DNA of 64,000 nt from Trebonia sp963822615 (GTDB lineage Bacteria; Actinomycetota; Actinomycetes; Streptosporangiales; Streptosporangiaceae). A model generated the notes under the pieces. It did no database searches. It worked only from the letters and a program-made list of their open reading frames with translations, and had not been told where the DNA came from. The translations under genes and the position numbers were made by a program. The stretch lies in assembly GCA_963822615.1 (NCBI GenBank), contig CAWGIM010000006.1, positions 868,001 to 932,000 on the forward strand, read 5' to 3'. Shown here piece by piece: positions 45,910-54,189 of the stretch (its first letter is position 1; each line of letters starts with the position of its first letter).

Positions 45910-46758
45910 ATGGCCACTCTGCTCCACCCGGGCCGGCTTTCCCCGGCCCGGCAGGTTCCCGCGAACATCCAGCGCCCCGAGTACGTGGGCAAGAAGGCGC
46001 CCCGGCTCGGTGAGCGGGACGTGAAGGACGCCGACACGATCGCCCGCATGCGGGTGGCCGGACGGCTCGCCGCCCAGGCCCTGGAGGAGGTCGGACGGCA
46101 CGTCAAGCCCGGTGTCACCACCGATTACCTGGACCAGGTGGGGCACGACTTCCTCGTCTCCCACGGCGCCTACCCCTCGACGCTTGGCTACCGCGGCTAC
46201 CCCAAGTCGCTGTGCACCTCGCTCAACGAGGTGATCTGCCACGGCATCCCGGACGACACGGTGGTACGCGACGGTGACATCGTGAACATCGACATCACCG
46301 CGTTCATCGGCGGGGTGCACGGCGACACCAACGCCACCTTCCTGGCGGGCGAGGTCGACGAGGAGTCGCGGCTGCTGGTGGAGCGGACCCGGGAGGCGAC
46401 CATGCGCGGCATCCGCGCGGTCGCGCCGGGGCGGCCGCTGAACGCGGTCGGCCGGGTGATCGAGTCCTACGCCAAGCGGTTCGGCTACGGGGTGGTGCGC
46501 GACTTCACCGGGCACGGCATCGGCACCACGTTCCACTCCGGCCTGATCGTGCCGCACTACGACGACCCCGCGTCCACCGTGACGATGGAGGTCGGCATGA
46601 CGTTCACCATCGAGCCGATGCTCACCCTCGGCGTGGTCAGCTACGACGTCTGGCCGGACGGCTGGACGGCGGTGACCAAGGACCGCAAGCGCACCGCCCA
46701 GTTCGAGCACACCATCCTGGTCACCGAGGACGGCCACGAGATCCTCACCCTGCCTTAA
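45910..46758 (+). CDS. map: Methionine aminopeptidase, type I
   Basis: 282 residues. Removes N-terminal Met from nascent proteins with two divalent metals. Ligands are all visible: GDIVNIDITAFIGGVHGDTN (both Asp), DFTGHGIGTTFH (His), FTIEPML (Glu) and QFEHTILVTE (Glu). The N-terminal 40 residues carry a PxxP-type extension (QVPANIQRPEYVG) seen in actinobacterial MetAP-1c. The ATG at 45910 is chosen; a TATTAG hexamer about 10 bases upstream and no ribosome site indicate a leaderless message. Its stop overlaps the thioesterase start by one base. Confidence 0.96.
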   Translation: MATLLHPGRLSPARQVPANIQRPEYVGKKAPRLGERDVKDADTIARMRVAGRLAAQALEEVGRHVKPGVTTDYLDQVGHDFLVSHGAYPSTLGYRGYPKSLCTSLNEVICHGIPDDTVVRDGDIVNIDITAFIGGVHGDTNATFLAGEVDEESRLLVERTREATMRGIRAVAPGRPLNAVGRVIESYAKRFGYGVVRDFTGHGIGTTFHSGLIVPHYDDPASTVTMEVGMTFTIEPMLTLGVVSYDVWPDGWTAVTKDRKRTAQFEHTILVTEDGHEILTLP

Positions 46759-47555
46759 TGGGCACGTCAGCATTTGACGACGCGAGCGCGCTGACCGGGA
46801 GCGGCCCCGACTTCGGGGCGGTGCTCGACGGGCAGTGGGACGGGCAGGGCGGCACCAACGGCGGTTTCCTGCTGTCGCTGGCGACCCGGGCGGCCGACCT
46901 GGTGCTGCCGTTCCCCGACCCGCTGGTCGTCTCCGGGTTCTACCTGCGGCCCGGCTCGCCCGGCCCGGCGCAGGTGCGGACCGAGGTCGTCCGGGCCGGC
47001 CGGACCACCGGCTTCGCCCAGGCCGGGGTGTACCGGGACGGCAAGGAGGTGCTGCGGGCGACGATCGCCAGCACCGACCTGGCAGCAGCGGCCGCCCGCG
47101 GCGGGCAGTCCTACGCCGACGGCGGGCCGCCCGCCCTGCCGCCGCCGGAGCAGTGCGAGGAGCTGAAGGCGGCCATGGCGGTGCCGATCACGCTGGTCAA
47201 CCGGCTTGAGTACCGTGTCGCGGAGCTGCCGTTCTGGCTCACCGGCAAGCCGCCCTCGGGCACCCCGGTGTACCAGGGCTGGATCCGGTTCGCCGACGGC
47301 CGCGAGCCCGACCTGCTGGCGCTGCCGCTGTTCGTCGACGCGGTCGCGCCCGCCGCCCTTGAGCTGGGCCTCCATCACGTCACCACGGTCCAGCTGACCG
47401 TGCAGCTGCGGGCCAGGCCGGCCCCGGGCTGGGTCGCGTTCCAGACCAGGACCCGGTTCCTGGCCGACGGCTACCTGGAAGAAGACGCCGAGCTGTGGGA
47501 CAGTTCGGGCCGCCTGGTCGCGCAGTCCCGTCAGCTCGGCATGGTGCTGCGGTAG
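46758..47555 (+). CDS. Acyl-CoA thioesterase-like (double hotdog) protein
   Basis: 265 residues starting at the ATG that overlaps the map stop. Two hotdog halves: the first with WDGQGGTNGGFLLSLATRAA and the second with QGWIRFADGR, HVTTVQLTVQLRARP and LWDSSGRLVAQSRQLGMVLR near the C-terminus, the TesB-like layout (4HBT_3). Hydrolyses an acyl-CoA; chain length unknown. Co-transcribed with map and the HAD phosphatase gene 12 bp downstream. Confidence 0.87.
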   Translation: MGTSAFDDASALTGSGPDFGAVLDGQWDGQGGTNGGFLLSLATRAADLVLPFPDPLVVSGFYLRPGSPGPAQVRTEVVRAGRTTGFAQAGVYRDGKEVLRATIASTDLAAAAARGGQSYADGGPPALPPPEQCEELKAAMAVPITLVNRLEYRVAELPFWLTGKPPSGTPVYQGWIRFADGREPDLLALPLFVDAVAPAALELGLHHVTTVQLTVQLRARPAPGWVAFQTRTRFLADGYLEEDAELWDSSGRLVAQSRQLGMVLR

Positions 47556-47567
47556 GAAGGGAGCCCG

Positions 47568-48230
47568 GTGGGCACGATCGAGGCAGTGGTGTTCGACGTC
47601 GACGGGGTGCTCATCGACTCCGAGCCGGTCTGGGAGCGGGTGCGCCGCCAGTTCACCGCCGACCACGGCGGGCGCTGGCCGGACGACGCCCAGGACCGGA
47701 TGATGGGCATGTCCACCGGCGAGTGGTCGGCCTACATCAGCGCCGACTTCAAACTGTCGCAGGCGCTGCCGCCGGCCCGGGTGGCTGAGCTGGTCATCGC
47801 GCAGATGACGGCCCAGTACGAACGGCACCTGCCGCTGCTGCCGGGCGCGGTGGACGCGGTGCGGGCGCTGGCCGGCCGCTGGCCGCTCGCGGTCGCCAGC
47901 TCGGCGCCCGCCGCGCTGATCGCGGTGGTGCTCGACGCCTCGGGGCTGCGCCCGCTGTTCGCGGCGGCGGTGTCGAGCGAGGAGGTGCCGCGGGGCAAGC
48001 CGGCCCCCGACGTCTACCTGGAGGCGGCCGCCCGGCTCGGGGTGCCGCCGGGCGCCTGCGCGGCGGTGGAGGACTCGTCCAACGGGCTGCGGTCAGCCGC
48101 CGCCGCGGGCATGGCCGTCATCGCGGTGCCGCGGCCGGAGTACCCGCCCGCGGCCGACGCCCTGGCCGGGGCCCGGGTCCGGCTCGGCGCGCTGACCGAA
48201 CTGAACCCGGGCACCGTCGACGCCCTGTGA
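47568..48230 (+). CDS. HAD phosphatase (beta-phosphoglucomutase/GPP type)
   Basis: 220 residues, GTG start with GGAAGGGAG upstream. Haloacid-dehalogenase fold: motif I VFDVDGVLIDS with nucleophile Asp and acid Asp, cap helix, motif II ASSAPAALI, Lys of motif III in RGKPAPDVYL, motif IV VEDSSNGLRSAAAAGM. Similar in plan to 2-deoxyglucose-6-phosphatases and phosphoglycolate phosphatases; substrate unassigned. Last gene of the map operon; it ends two bases from the convergent ABC permease stop. Confidence 0.92.
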   Translation: MGTIEAVVFDVDGVLIDSEPVWERVRRQFTADHGGRWPDDAQDRMMGMSTGEWSAYISADFKLSQALPPARVAELVIAQMTAQYERHLPLLPGAVDAVRALAGRWPLAVASSAPAALIAVVLDASGLRPLFAAAVSSEEVPRGKPAPDVYLEAAARLGVPPGACAAVEDSSNGLRSAAAAGMAVIAVPRPEYPPAADALAGARVRLGALTELNPGTVDAL

Positions 48231-48232
48231 CC

Positions 48233-49174
48233 TCAGGCGTCGCGCTTGCGGAAGAGGTACCCGCCGATTGCGACCAGGACGACTGCCCAGGCCACGGTGA
48301 CCAGGAACTGCGGCCAGGCTGACCACAGGTGCGCGTCACCCGAGCCCACGGTCACCGAGATCACCCGGCCGGCCGCGTCGGGGAGGAACCGCAGGATGTC
48401 GTCGCTCCAGCTATTCGGCAGGATGTGGACGATGATCGACAGGACGAACATCAGGCCGATCACGGAGGTGATCGCGCCCGCCGTGTGCCGGATGATCGCG
48501 CCGAGGCCGAACGCGATCAGCGCGACCACGGTGACGAACAGCGCGGCACCGATGATCGCGGAGAGCACCGTGCCGGACGAGATCACCTCGTGCCCCTGGA
48601 ACACGTAGTTGGGCGGCCCGTTGCCGGGGCCGCCCGCGGGCGGGCTCATCTGGACGCCGGCCGGGATGGTGACCGAGTGGAACAGCGAGGCGGCCACGCC
48701 CGAGCCGGACAGCGCCGCCTGGCCCACGAAGAACGCGATGAACGCGGTCACCAGCGAGACGACCAGCGTCACGGTGGTCAGCACGATCAGCTTGGCCGCG
48801 TAGACGGTGCCGCGGCGCGGCATCGCGGTGAGCGAGGTGCGGATCATGCCGGTGGAGTACTCGGAGGTGATCACCAGCGCCCCGAGTACCGCGACGATGA
48901 GCTGGCCGAGCTCGAAGAAGGCGATGAGCGAGTCCTGGGTGGCGTCCGTTCCCGGCTTGTTCCAGGGCTGGTTGTGCAGGTTGGACGCGATGCCGAGGCC
49001 GGCGATGAGGGAGATGCCGACGCTGATGACTACCAGCGCGATCAGGGTGTAGTAGGTGGAGCGGACCGAGCGCAGCTTGGTGAACTCGGAGGCGACCGTG
49101 CCCCGCAGCCCGGCCCGCCTGGTGGCGGGCGGCAGGGCTGCGAGCGGCGCGTCGGCTGTTGTCATCGTTGCCAT
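48233..49174 (-). CDS. ABC-2 type transporter permease (copy 1)
   Basis: 313 residues with six membrane helices, beginning TVASEFTKLRSVRSTYYTLI; ABC-2-type export permease layout (NosY/YhaP group). A Pro/Gly-rich loop lies near residues 165-195. The stop is 2 bp from the convergent HAD gene. Start lies 3 bp after the ATPase stop. Closely matches the permease at 50397-51317. Likely exports a lipid, peptide or antibiotic; no substrate gene is adjacent. Confidence 0.92.
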   Translation of the reverse strand: MATMTTADAPLAALPPATRRAGLRGTVASEFTKLRSVRSTYYTLIALVVISVGISLIAGLGIASNLHNQPWNKPGTDATQDSLIAFFELGQLIVAVLGALVITSEYSTGMIRTSLTAMPRRGTVYAAKLIVLTTVTLVVSLVTAFIAFFVGQAALSGSGVAASLFHSVTIPAGVQMSPPAGGPGNGPPNYVFQGHEVISSGTVLSAIIGAALFVTVVALIAFGLGAIIRHTAGAITSVIGLMFVLSIIVHILPNSWSDDILRFLPDAAGRVISVTVGSGDAHLWSAWPQFLVTVAWAVVLVAIGGYLFRKRDA

Positions 49175-49177
49175 CGC

Positions 49178-50122
49178 CTAGACCCCGCTTCCGATCGTGG
49201 CGGCCGGCTGCTGGCCGGGCACGTCCGCCCGGTACTCGACGCTGTCCGCGGTCAGCTCCATGAACGCCTCTTCCAGTGACGCCCGCACCGAGGCCAGCTC
49301 GTGCAGCCGGATGCCCTCGCCGAACGCCAGGTCACCGACCTGCTCGGTCGACATGCCACGGACCTCGAGCGACCCGTCGTCGCTGGTGACCGCGGTCGCG
49401 CCCCTGCTGGCGACCGCGCGCACGAGCTGGTCGGCGGACGGCGTGCGCACCCGCACGGCGGCGCCCGACGCCCGGGCGACGAACTCCTTCATCGTGCAGT
49501 CCGCGATCAGCTTGCCGCGGCCGATCACCAGCAGGTGATCGGCGGTGTGCTCCATCTCCGACATCAGGTGGCTGGACACGAACACCGTCCGGCCCTCACC
49601 CGCCAGCGCCTTCATCAGGTTCCGAATCCACAAGATGCCCTCGGGATCCAGCCCGTTGACCGGCTCGTCGAACATCAGCACCTTCGGGTCACCGAGCAGC
49701 GTCGCCGCGATCCCCAGCCGCTGGCTCATGCCCAGGGAGAAGCCCTTGGACCGCTTCCTGGCCACCTCGCTCAGCCCGACCAGCTCGAGCACCTCGCCCA
49801 CCCGCCGCCTGGGCAGGCTGTTGGTCTGCGCCAGGCACAGCAGGTGATTGTAGGCCGACCGGCCGCCGTGCACCGCCTTGGCCTCCAGCAGCGCCCCGAC
49901 CTCACGCATCGGGTAGGCCAGGTTCTGGTAGGCCTTGCCGTCCACCGTGACGGTGCCACCGTCGGGGTAGTCGAGCCCGAGGATGCACCGCATCGTGGTG
50001 GTCTTACCCGCGCCGTTCGGCCCCAGGAAACCGGTCACCTTGCCCGGCTCAATACTAAATGACAGGTCATCGACGGCGAGTTTCGCGCCGTACCGCTTGG
50101 TGAGGCCTCTTGCCTCAATCAT
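49178..50122 (-). CDS. ABC-2 type transporter ATP-binding protein (copy 1, intact)
   Basis: 314 residues. Walker A GPNGAGKTTTM near residue 38, signature KGFSLGMSQRLGIA, Walker B KVLMFDEPVNGLDPEG, switch His in FVSSHLMSEME. C-terminal 90 residues are the usual regulatory extension. Energises the adjacent ABC-2 permease for export. The 270 bp upstream contains the dyad TCA-TCCCGGGTGATGA and the copy-2 terminator. Copy 2 has the same sequence plus one extra base. Confidence 0.95.
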   Translation of the reverse strand: MIEARGLTKRYGAKLAVDDLSFSIEPGKVTGFLGPNGAGKTTTMRCILGLDYPDGGTVTVDGKAYQNLAYPMREVGALLEAKAVHGGRSAYNHLLCLAQTNSLPRRRVGEVLELVGLSEVARKRSKGFSLGMSQRLGIAATLLGDPKVLMFDEPVNGLDPEGILWIRNLMKALAGEGRTVFVSSHLMSEMEHTADHLLVIGRGKLIADCTMKEFVARASGAAVRVRTPSADQLVRAVASRGATAVTSDDGSLEVRGMSTEQVGDLAFGEGIRLHELASVRASLEEAFMELTADSVEYRADVPGQQPAATIGSGV

Positions 50123-50349
50123 GGGATGGTCCTCTCTAATCTCTCAAGGCGTTCCCAATTCTCGCGAAAGCCGCGGCCCGCCGCGTCATCCCGGGTGATG
50201 ATTTAACAGTACTCCCGCGGGCGGATCCGGCCGTGCGGGCGAAGTTTGCCGCCGCCCGGCTGAGAATTCGCTGAGCTGTACGGCCGGCTAGACAGGCAAT
50301 TCGGGCTAGCAGCGACTAGTTCGCGGTAATGATCTTTATTTGAAAACGA

Positions 50350-50382
50350 AAAGACCGGGTGCAATGACTGCACCCGGTCTTT
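50350..50382 (-). terminator. Rho-independent terminator of ABC cassette copy 2
   Basis: AAAGACCGGGTGCA (50350-50363) and TGCACCCGGTCTTT (50369-50382) form a perfect 14-bp stem with loop ATGAC. Read on the minus strand it is followed by TTCGTTTTCA. It lies 14 bases past the stop of the copy-2 permease (50397). Confidence 0.92.
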
Positions 50383-50396
50383 CCCGTACGGAAAAC

Positions 50397-51317
50397 TTAA
50401 GCGTCGCGCCTGCGGAACAGGTAGGCGCCGACCGCCAGCAGGACGGCCGCGTAGACCAGCGTCACCCCGAACTGGGGCCACGCTGACCACAGGTGCTGGC
50501 CGTCGTTCTGCCCCACCGTGAGCGACAGCATCCGGCCCGCCGCGTCGGGGAAGAACCGCATGATGTCGTCGCGCCAGGTGCGCGGCAGCACCTGGACGAT
50601 GATCGGGACCACGAACATCAGGCCCACCGCCGAGGTGATCGACCCGGCCGTGTGCCGGATGATCGTGCCCAGGCCGAAGGCGATCAGCGCGACCGCGGTG
50701 ACGAACAGCGCGCTGCCGATGATCGCGGTGAGCACCATGCCGGGAGTGACCGTCACCGAGCCGACGAAGCGGGCGACGTTGCCCCCGTTCTCGATGGCGC
50801 CGAGCGGGACGGTGGTGCTGTGGAAGAGCGAGGCGCTCATCCCCGACCCGGACAGCAGCGCCTGGCCCACGAAGAACGCGATGAACGAGGTGATCACCGA
50901 GAGCACCAGCGTCACCGCGGTGAACACGATCAGCTTGCCCGCGAAGACGGTGCCGCGCCGCGGCATCGCCGTCAGCGTGGTACGGATCATCCCGGTGGAG
51001 TACTCCGAGGTGATCACCAGCGCGCCGAGCACCGCGACGATGAGCTGGCCGAACTCGAAGAAGCCGATCAGCGTCGTCTGGGTGGCGTCGAAGCCTGCCT
51101 TGTCGCCCGGGTTGTTGTGCAGGTCGGACGCTGAGGCGGCACCCGCGATGGCCGCGATCCCCACGCTGACCACGATCAGCGCCGCGATCGTCCAGTAGGT
51201 GGAGCGCACCGAGCGCAGCTTGGTGAACTCCGAGGCGAGCACGCCCCGCAGGCCGGCCCGCCCGCTGGCCGGCGGCAGGGCTGAAAGCCGAACGTCGGCC
51301 GTTGTCATCGTTGCCAT
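50397..51317 (-). CDS. ABC-2 type transporter permease (copy 2)
   Basis: 306 residues, six membrane helices; opens GVLASEFTKLRSVRSTYWTI, parallel to copy 1, with the largest difference in the loop before helix 4 (a Ser/Thr insert and a shorter Gly/Pro loop). Starts 3 bp past the broken ATPase copy 2 reading frame end. Its partner ATPase being frameshifted, it may rely on the copy-1 ATPase. Confidence 0.9.
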   Translation of the reverse strand: MATMTTADVRLSALPPASGRAGLRGVLASEFTKLRSVRSTYWTIAALIVVSVGIAAIAGAASASDLHNNPGDKAGFDATQTTLIGFFEFGQLIVAVLGALVITSEYSTGMIRTTLTAMPRRGTVFAGKLIVFTAVTLVLSVITSFIAFFVGQALLSGSGMSASLFHSTTVPLGAIENGGNVARFVGSVTVTPGMVLTAIIGSALFVTAVALIAFGLGTIIRHTAGSITSAVGLMFVVPIIVQVLPRTWRDDIMRFFPDAAGRMLSLTVGQNDGQHLWSAWPQFGVTLVYAAVLLAVGAYLFRRRDA

Positions 51318-51320
51318 CGC

Positions 51321-52266
51321 CTAGACCCCGCTTCCGATCGTGGCGGCCGGCTGCTGGCCGGGCACGTCCGCGTGATACTCGACGCTGTCCGCGGTCAGCT
51401 CCATGAACGCCTCCTCCAGCGAGGCGCGCACCGTGGCCAGCTCGTGCAGCCGGATGCCCTCGCCGAACGCCAGGTCACCGACCTGCTCGGTCGACATGCC
51501 GCGAACCTCGACCGAGCCGTCGTCGGCCTGCACGGTGGCCCCGCCCTTGGCGGTGACCGCGCGCACGAGCTGGTCGGCGGACGGCGTGCGCACCCGCACG
51601 GCGGCGCCCGACGCCCGGGCGACGAACTCCTTCATCGTGCAGTCCGCGATCAGCTTGCCGCGGCCGATCACCAGCAGGTGATCGGCGGTGTGCTCCATCT
51701 CCGACATCAGGTGGCTGGACACGAACACCGTCCGGCCCTCACCCGCCAGCGCCTTCATCAGGTTCCGAATCCACAAGATGCCCTCGGGATCCAGCCCGTT
51801 GACCGGCTCGTCGAACATCAGCACCTTCGGGTCACCCAGCATGCGTGGCGGCGATGCCCAGCCGCTGGCTCATGCCGAGGGAGAAGCCCTTGGACCGCTT
51901 GCGCGCGACTTCGCTCAGCCCGACCAGCTCGAGCACCTCGCCCACCCGCCGCTTAGGCAGGCTGTTGGTCTGCGCCAGGCACAGCAGGTGATTGTAGGCC
52001 GACCGGCCGCCGTGCACCGCCTTGGCCTCCAGCAGCGCCCCGACCTCACGCATCGGGTAGGCCAGGTCGCCGTACGCCTTCCCGGCGACGGTGACCGTGC
52101 CACCGTCCGGGTAGTCAAGCCCGAGGATGCACCGCATCGTGGTGGTCTTACCCGCGCCGTTCGGCCCCAGGAAACCGGTCACCTTGCCCGGCTCAATACC
52201 GAACGACAAGTCGTCGACGGCGAGTTTCGCGCCGTACCGCTTCGTGAGGCCCCGTGCCTCAATCAT
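51321..52266 (-). pseudogene. ABC-2 ATP-binding protein copy 2, broken by one-base insertion
   Basis: Codons 1-144 (start 52266) run as copy 1 up to GIAAT, then HAG and a stop at 51832-51834. The rest (51321-51842) is open in the next frame and begins with an ATG giving MLGDPKVLMFDEP. Copy 1 reads ACG-CTG-CTC-GGT here; copy 2 reads ACG-CATGCTG-GGT, one base longer. The break falls between the signature and Walker B, so neither half is a complete ATPase. Restart at the overlapping ATG (8 bp before the stop) could still make two halves. Span 946 bp against 945 in copy 1. Confidence 0.8.
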
Positions 52267-52504
52267 GGGATGGTCCTCTCTATATCTTCAAGGCGTTCCC
52301 AATTCTGGCTGACGGCCGCGGCCCGCCGCGTCACCCCGGGTGATGATCTGCCGGGTACTCCCCGGGGGTGAGCCCGCCGCCCGCTGCGGGCGCCGCCCGC
52401 CAGCCTACTGAGAATCCGCCGGCCACGGCCTGGTTACCCGGCCGGCCAGAGAGTGCGCTGGTGTCGGGGCGAAGCCGCGCACCCGTTCGGATCATCTTAA
52501 TTGA

Positions 52505-52975
52505 TTAGGAACGGGTGCGGCTGACCGCACTGTGCAGCGTGACCGCGTACCCGGGGCCGGCCGCGCGCAGCCGGTGCGGCGCCGGGCGGCCGTGCACCCG
52601 GACGCGGCCCGGGCGCAGCGGGCTCGCGGCGGGCCCAGTGCCGACGGGCCCGGTACCGGCGGACAGCGGGCCGGCGGCTGGCAGCTCGACCGCCTCGCCG
52701 GCCACGGCCGTGGCCTGGTGGCAGTCGCAGTCGACGGTCGCGCCGGGGGGCAGCACCAGCAGCCAGCGGCCGGGCGCGCCGGGCAGCGCGACCCGGACCG
52801 GGCCGGCCGGGTCGAAGCGCACCAGGTCCCACCAGCGCTCCGGGCTGGCGGCCAGGTCAGCCAGGTCGCCCGCCGCCCGGCCGTCGGTGCGCGGCACCAC
52901 CGCGACCGGGCCGGCCGGCGCGGCCGGCCGGGCAAGCTGCGCGATTTCAGGAGCGACCGAAAGATCGGCGTTCAC
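52505..52975 (-). CDS. Degenerate cysteine-dioxygenase-like cupin
   Basis: 156 residues from the GTG at 52975 with GAAGGA nine bases upstream. Shape matches actinobacterial cysteine dioxygenase-type cupins: RWWDLVRFDPAGPVRVAL, GRWLLVLPPGATVDCDCH, and GRVRVHGRPAPHRLRAAGPG with the third metal His. The usual HDHG ligand pair in the first cupin motif is CDCHQA here, so a normal iron site is unlikely. The gene follows a cysteine-rich leader peptide (53021-53101) by 45 bp, the arrangement reported for cysteine-responsive attenuated sulfur genes. It may be a sensor or scaffold rather than a dioxygenase. Confidence 0.7.
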   Translation of the reverse strand: MNADLSVAPEIAQLARPAAPAGPVAVVPRTDGRAAGDLADLAASPERWWDLVRFDPAGPVRVALPGAPGRWLLVLPPGATVDCDCHQATAVAGEAVELPAAGPLSAGTGPVGTGPAASPLRPGRVRVHGRPAPHRLRAAGPGYAVTLHSAVSRTRS

Positions 52976-53020
52976 AGAGGTTCCTTCGTGTGTCGGTGTA
53001 ATGACTCCGTAGCTGCGGGG

Positions 53021-53101
53021 TCAGCGACAACACGAGGACAGCAGACAGCACAGCGAGGCCCGGCGCGCGACGGCGCGGCGGCTCGGCTGGTGTGCTGGCA
53101 T
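53021..53101 (-). CDS. Cysteine-rich leader peptide (attenuator sORF)
   Basis: 26 codons read MPAHQPSRRAVARRAS and end LCCLLSSCCR before TGA at 53021-53023; six of the last ten residues are Cys or Leu pairs with four cysteines. Not included in usual gene lengths. Its ATG sits six bases past the -10 box of a near-consensus promoter, so it should be leaderless. Poly-Cys short ORFs upstream of sulfur genes are known in mycobacteria and other actinobacteria as cysteine-responsive attenuators. The stop is 45 bp before the cupin start. Confidence 0.75.
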   Translation of the reverse strand: MPAHQPSRRAVARRASLCCLLSSCCR

Positions 53102-53107
53102 GCCGGT

Positions 53108-53136
53108 ACTACATCGCAATCACGGCCGGTTGTCAA
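53108..53136 (-). promoter_or_regulatory. Near-consensus promoter of the leader peptide
   Basis: On the minus strand, TTGACA (53131-53136) is followed after 17 bases by TGTAGT (53108-53113), then six bases to the leader ATG at 53101. A transcript would start at or next to the ATG, giving a leaderless message. This is the best-formed sigma-70-like promoter I can see in the window. Confidence 0.8.
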
Positions 53137-53160
53137 ATGGCCGGGCCGGTCAGGGGCGGG

Positions 53161-54180
53161 CTAGCCGGACGTGAGGCCCTGGGCGGCTAGCTGGCCGAGG
53201 GCGGAGCTGACCTGGGCCTGGTCGAGGGGGCCGCGCTGGTCGTGCAGGGACCAGGCGGCGGCGGCGAGGGCGCGCAGGCCGTCGATCGCGGCGCCGGAGC
53301 CGCTCAGCGTGAGCTGGCCGTCGGCGGCGGGGGCGGCGGTCCAGCCGCCGCAGCTAGTGCCGGCCTCGGTGGTGGCAACGTCCGGGTAGGGCTGGAGCAG
53401 GGCGTCCAGCGTCTGCGCGACGTAGGTCGGCCGGCGGTGAGGCGGGGCCAGGGTAACCGTGCGCGGGGTGTCGACGCCGGTCAGCACCAGCAGGCTGTCC
53501 GTGCCGGCGTTGTGGGCGGCCTCGATGTCGGTGTCGAGCCGGTCACCGATCACCAGCGGGTGCCGGGCGCCGGTGCGGATGACCGACTCGCGGTGCAGCG
53601 GCGGCTGCGGCTTGCCTGCCACGATCGGCGCGGTGCCGGTGGCGTACTCGATCACCTGGAGCAGCGACCCGTTGCCGGGAGCGGTCCCGCGCGGGTTGGG
53701 GATGGTGGAGTCGGCGTTGGTGGCGACGAAGAGCGCCCCCTTCCTGACCGCGATGCCGCCCTCGGCCAGCCGGCTGTAGTCGATGCCGGGCCCGAAACCC
53801 TGGACCACGGCGGCCGGCTGGTCGGAGGCGCTCAGGACGGGGACCAGGCCGCGCTCCCTGACCGCCAGGCTGAGCGCGGTGGCGCCGATCACCAGCACCT
53901 TCGACTTGGGCGGCAGCCGGTCGGCCAGCAGCCGGGCGGCGGCCTGGGCGGAGGTGACCACGTCCGCCTGGTCGACCGGGGCGCCCATGCCGTCGAGCAG
54001 CGCCGCCACCGCCGCCGGGGTGCGGGAGGCGTTGTTGGTGACGTAGGCGACGTGCGCGCCCGCCCGCTTGGCCGCCTGCAGCGCCTCGGGCGCGCCGGGG
54101 ATGGCGGTGCCGCCGATGTAGACGACACCGTCCAGGTCGAACAGGAGCACGTCGTAGGCCTGGGCGAGCGATTGCGGCAT
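53161..54180 (-). CDS. HAD-IIA family phosphatase
   Basis: 339 residues. NagD/PGP-like HAD-IIA protein: VLLFDLDGVVYIGG near residue 12 supplies nucleophile and acid Asp, YVTNNASRTPAAVAALLDGM follows, the C2-cap spans about 85-220, and PLVIGDRLDTDIEAAHNAG near 235 holds the Mg-binding Asp. In mycobacteria this locus includes a glycerol-3-phosphate phosphatase (Rv1692) beside a TPR gene, and the adjacent TPR gene here supports that orthology. A roughly 65-residue C-terminal extension with few conserved residues follows. Confidence 0.9.
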   Translation of the reverse strand: MPQSLAQAYDVLLFDLDGVVYIGGTAIPGAPEALQAAKRAGAHVAYVTNNASRTPAAVAALLDGMGAPVDQADVVTSAQAAARLLADRLPPKSKVLVIGATALSLAVRERGLVPVLSASDQPAAVVQGFGPGIDYSRLAEGGIAVRKGALFVATNADSTIPNPRGTAPGNGSLLQVIEYATGTAPIVAGKPQPPLHRESVIRTGARHPLVIGDRLDTDIEAAHNAGTDSLLVLTGVDTPRTVTLAPPHRRPTYVAQTLDALLQPYPDVATTEAGTSCGGWTAAPAADGQLTLSGSGAAIDGLRALAAAAWSLHDQRGPLDQAQVSSALGQLAAQGLTSG

Positions 54181-54189
54181 GCGCTTAGC

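Larger units (their letters stand above)
48233..52345. repeat. Tandem duplication of an ATPase-permease ABC cassette
   Basis: The region 48233-50200 is repeated at 50397-52345 with an offset of about 2.14 kb, including both genes and the upstream GGGTGATG-containing promoter dyad (50187-50202 and 52331-52347). Long blocks are base-identical, for example around 49417-49680 and 51561-51820, while the permease ends differ. Duplicate ATPase spans are 945 and 946 bp, the extra base being a frameshift in copy 2. Confidence 0.9.
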
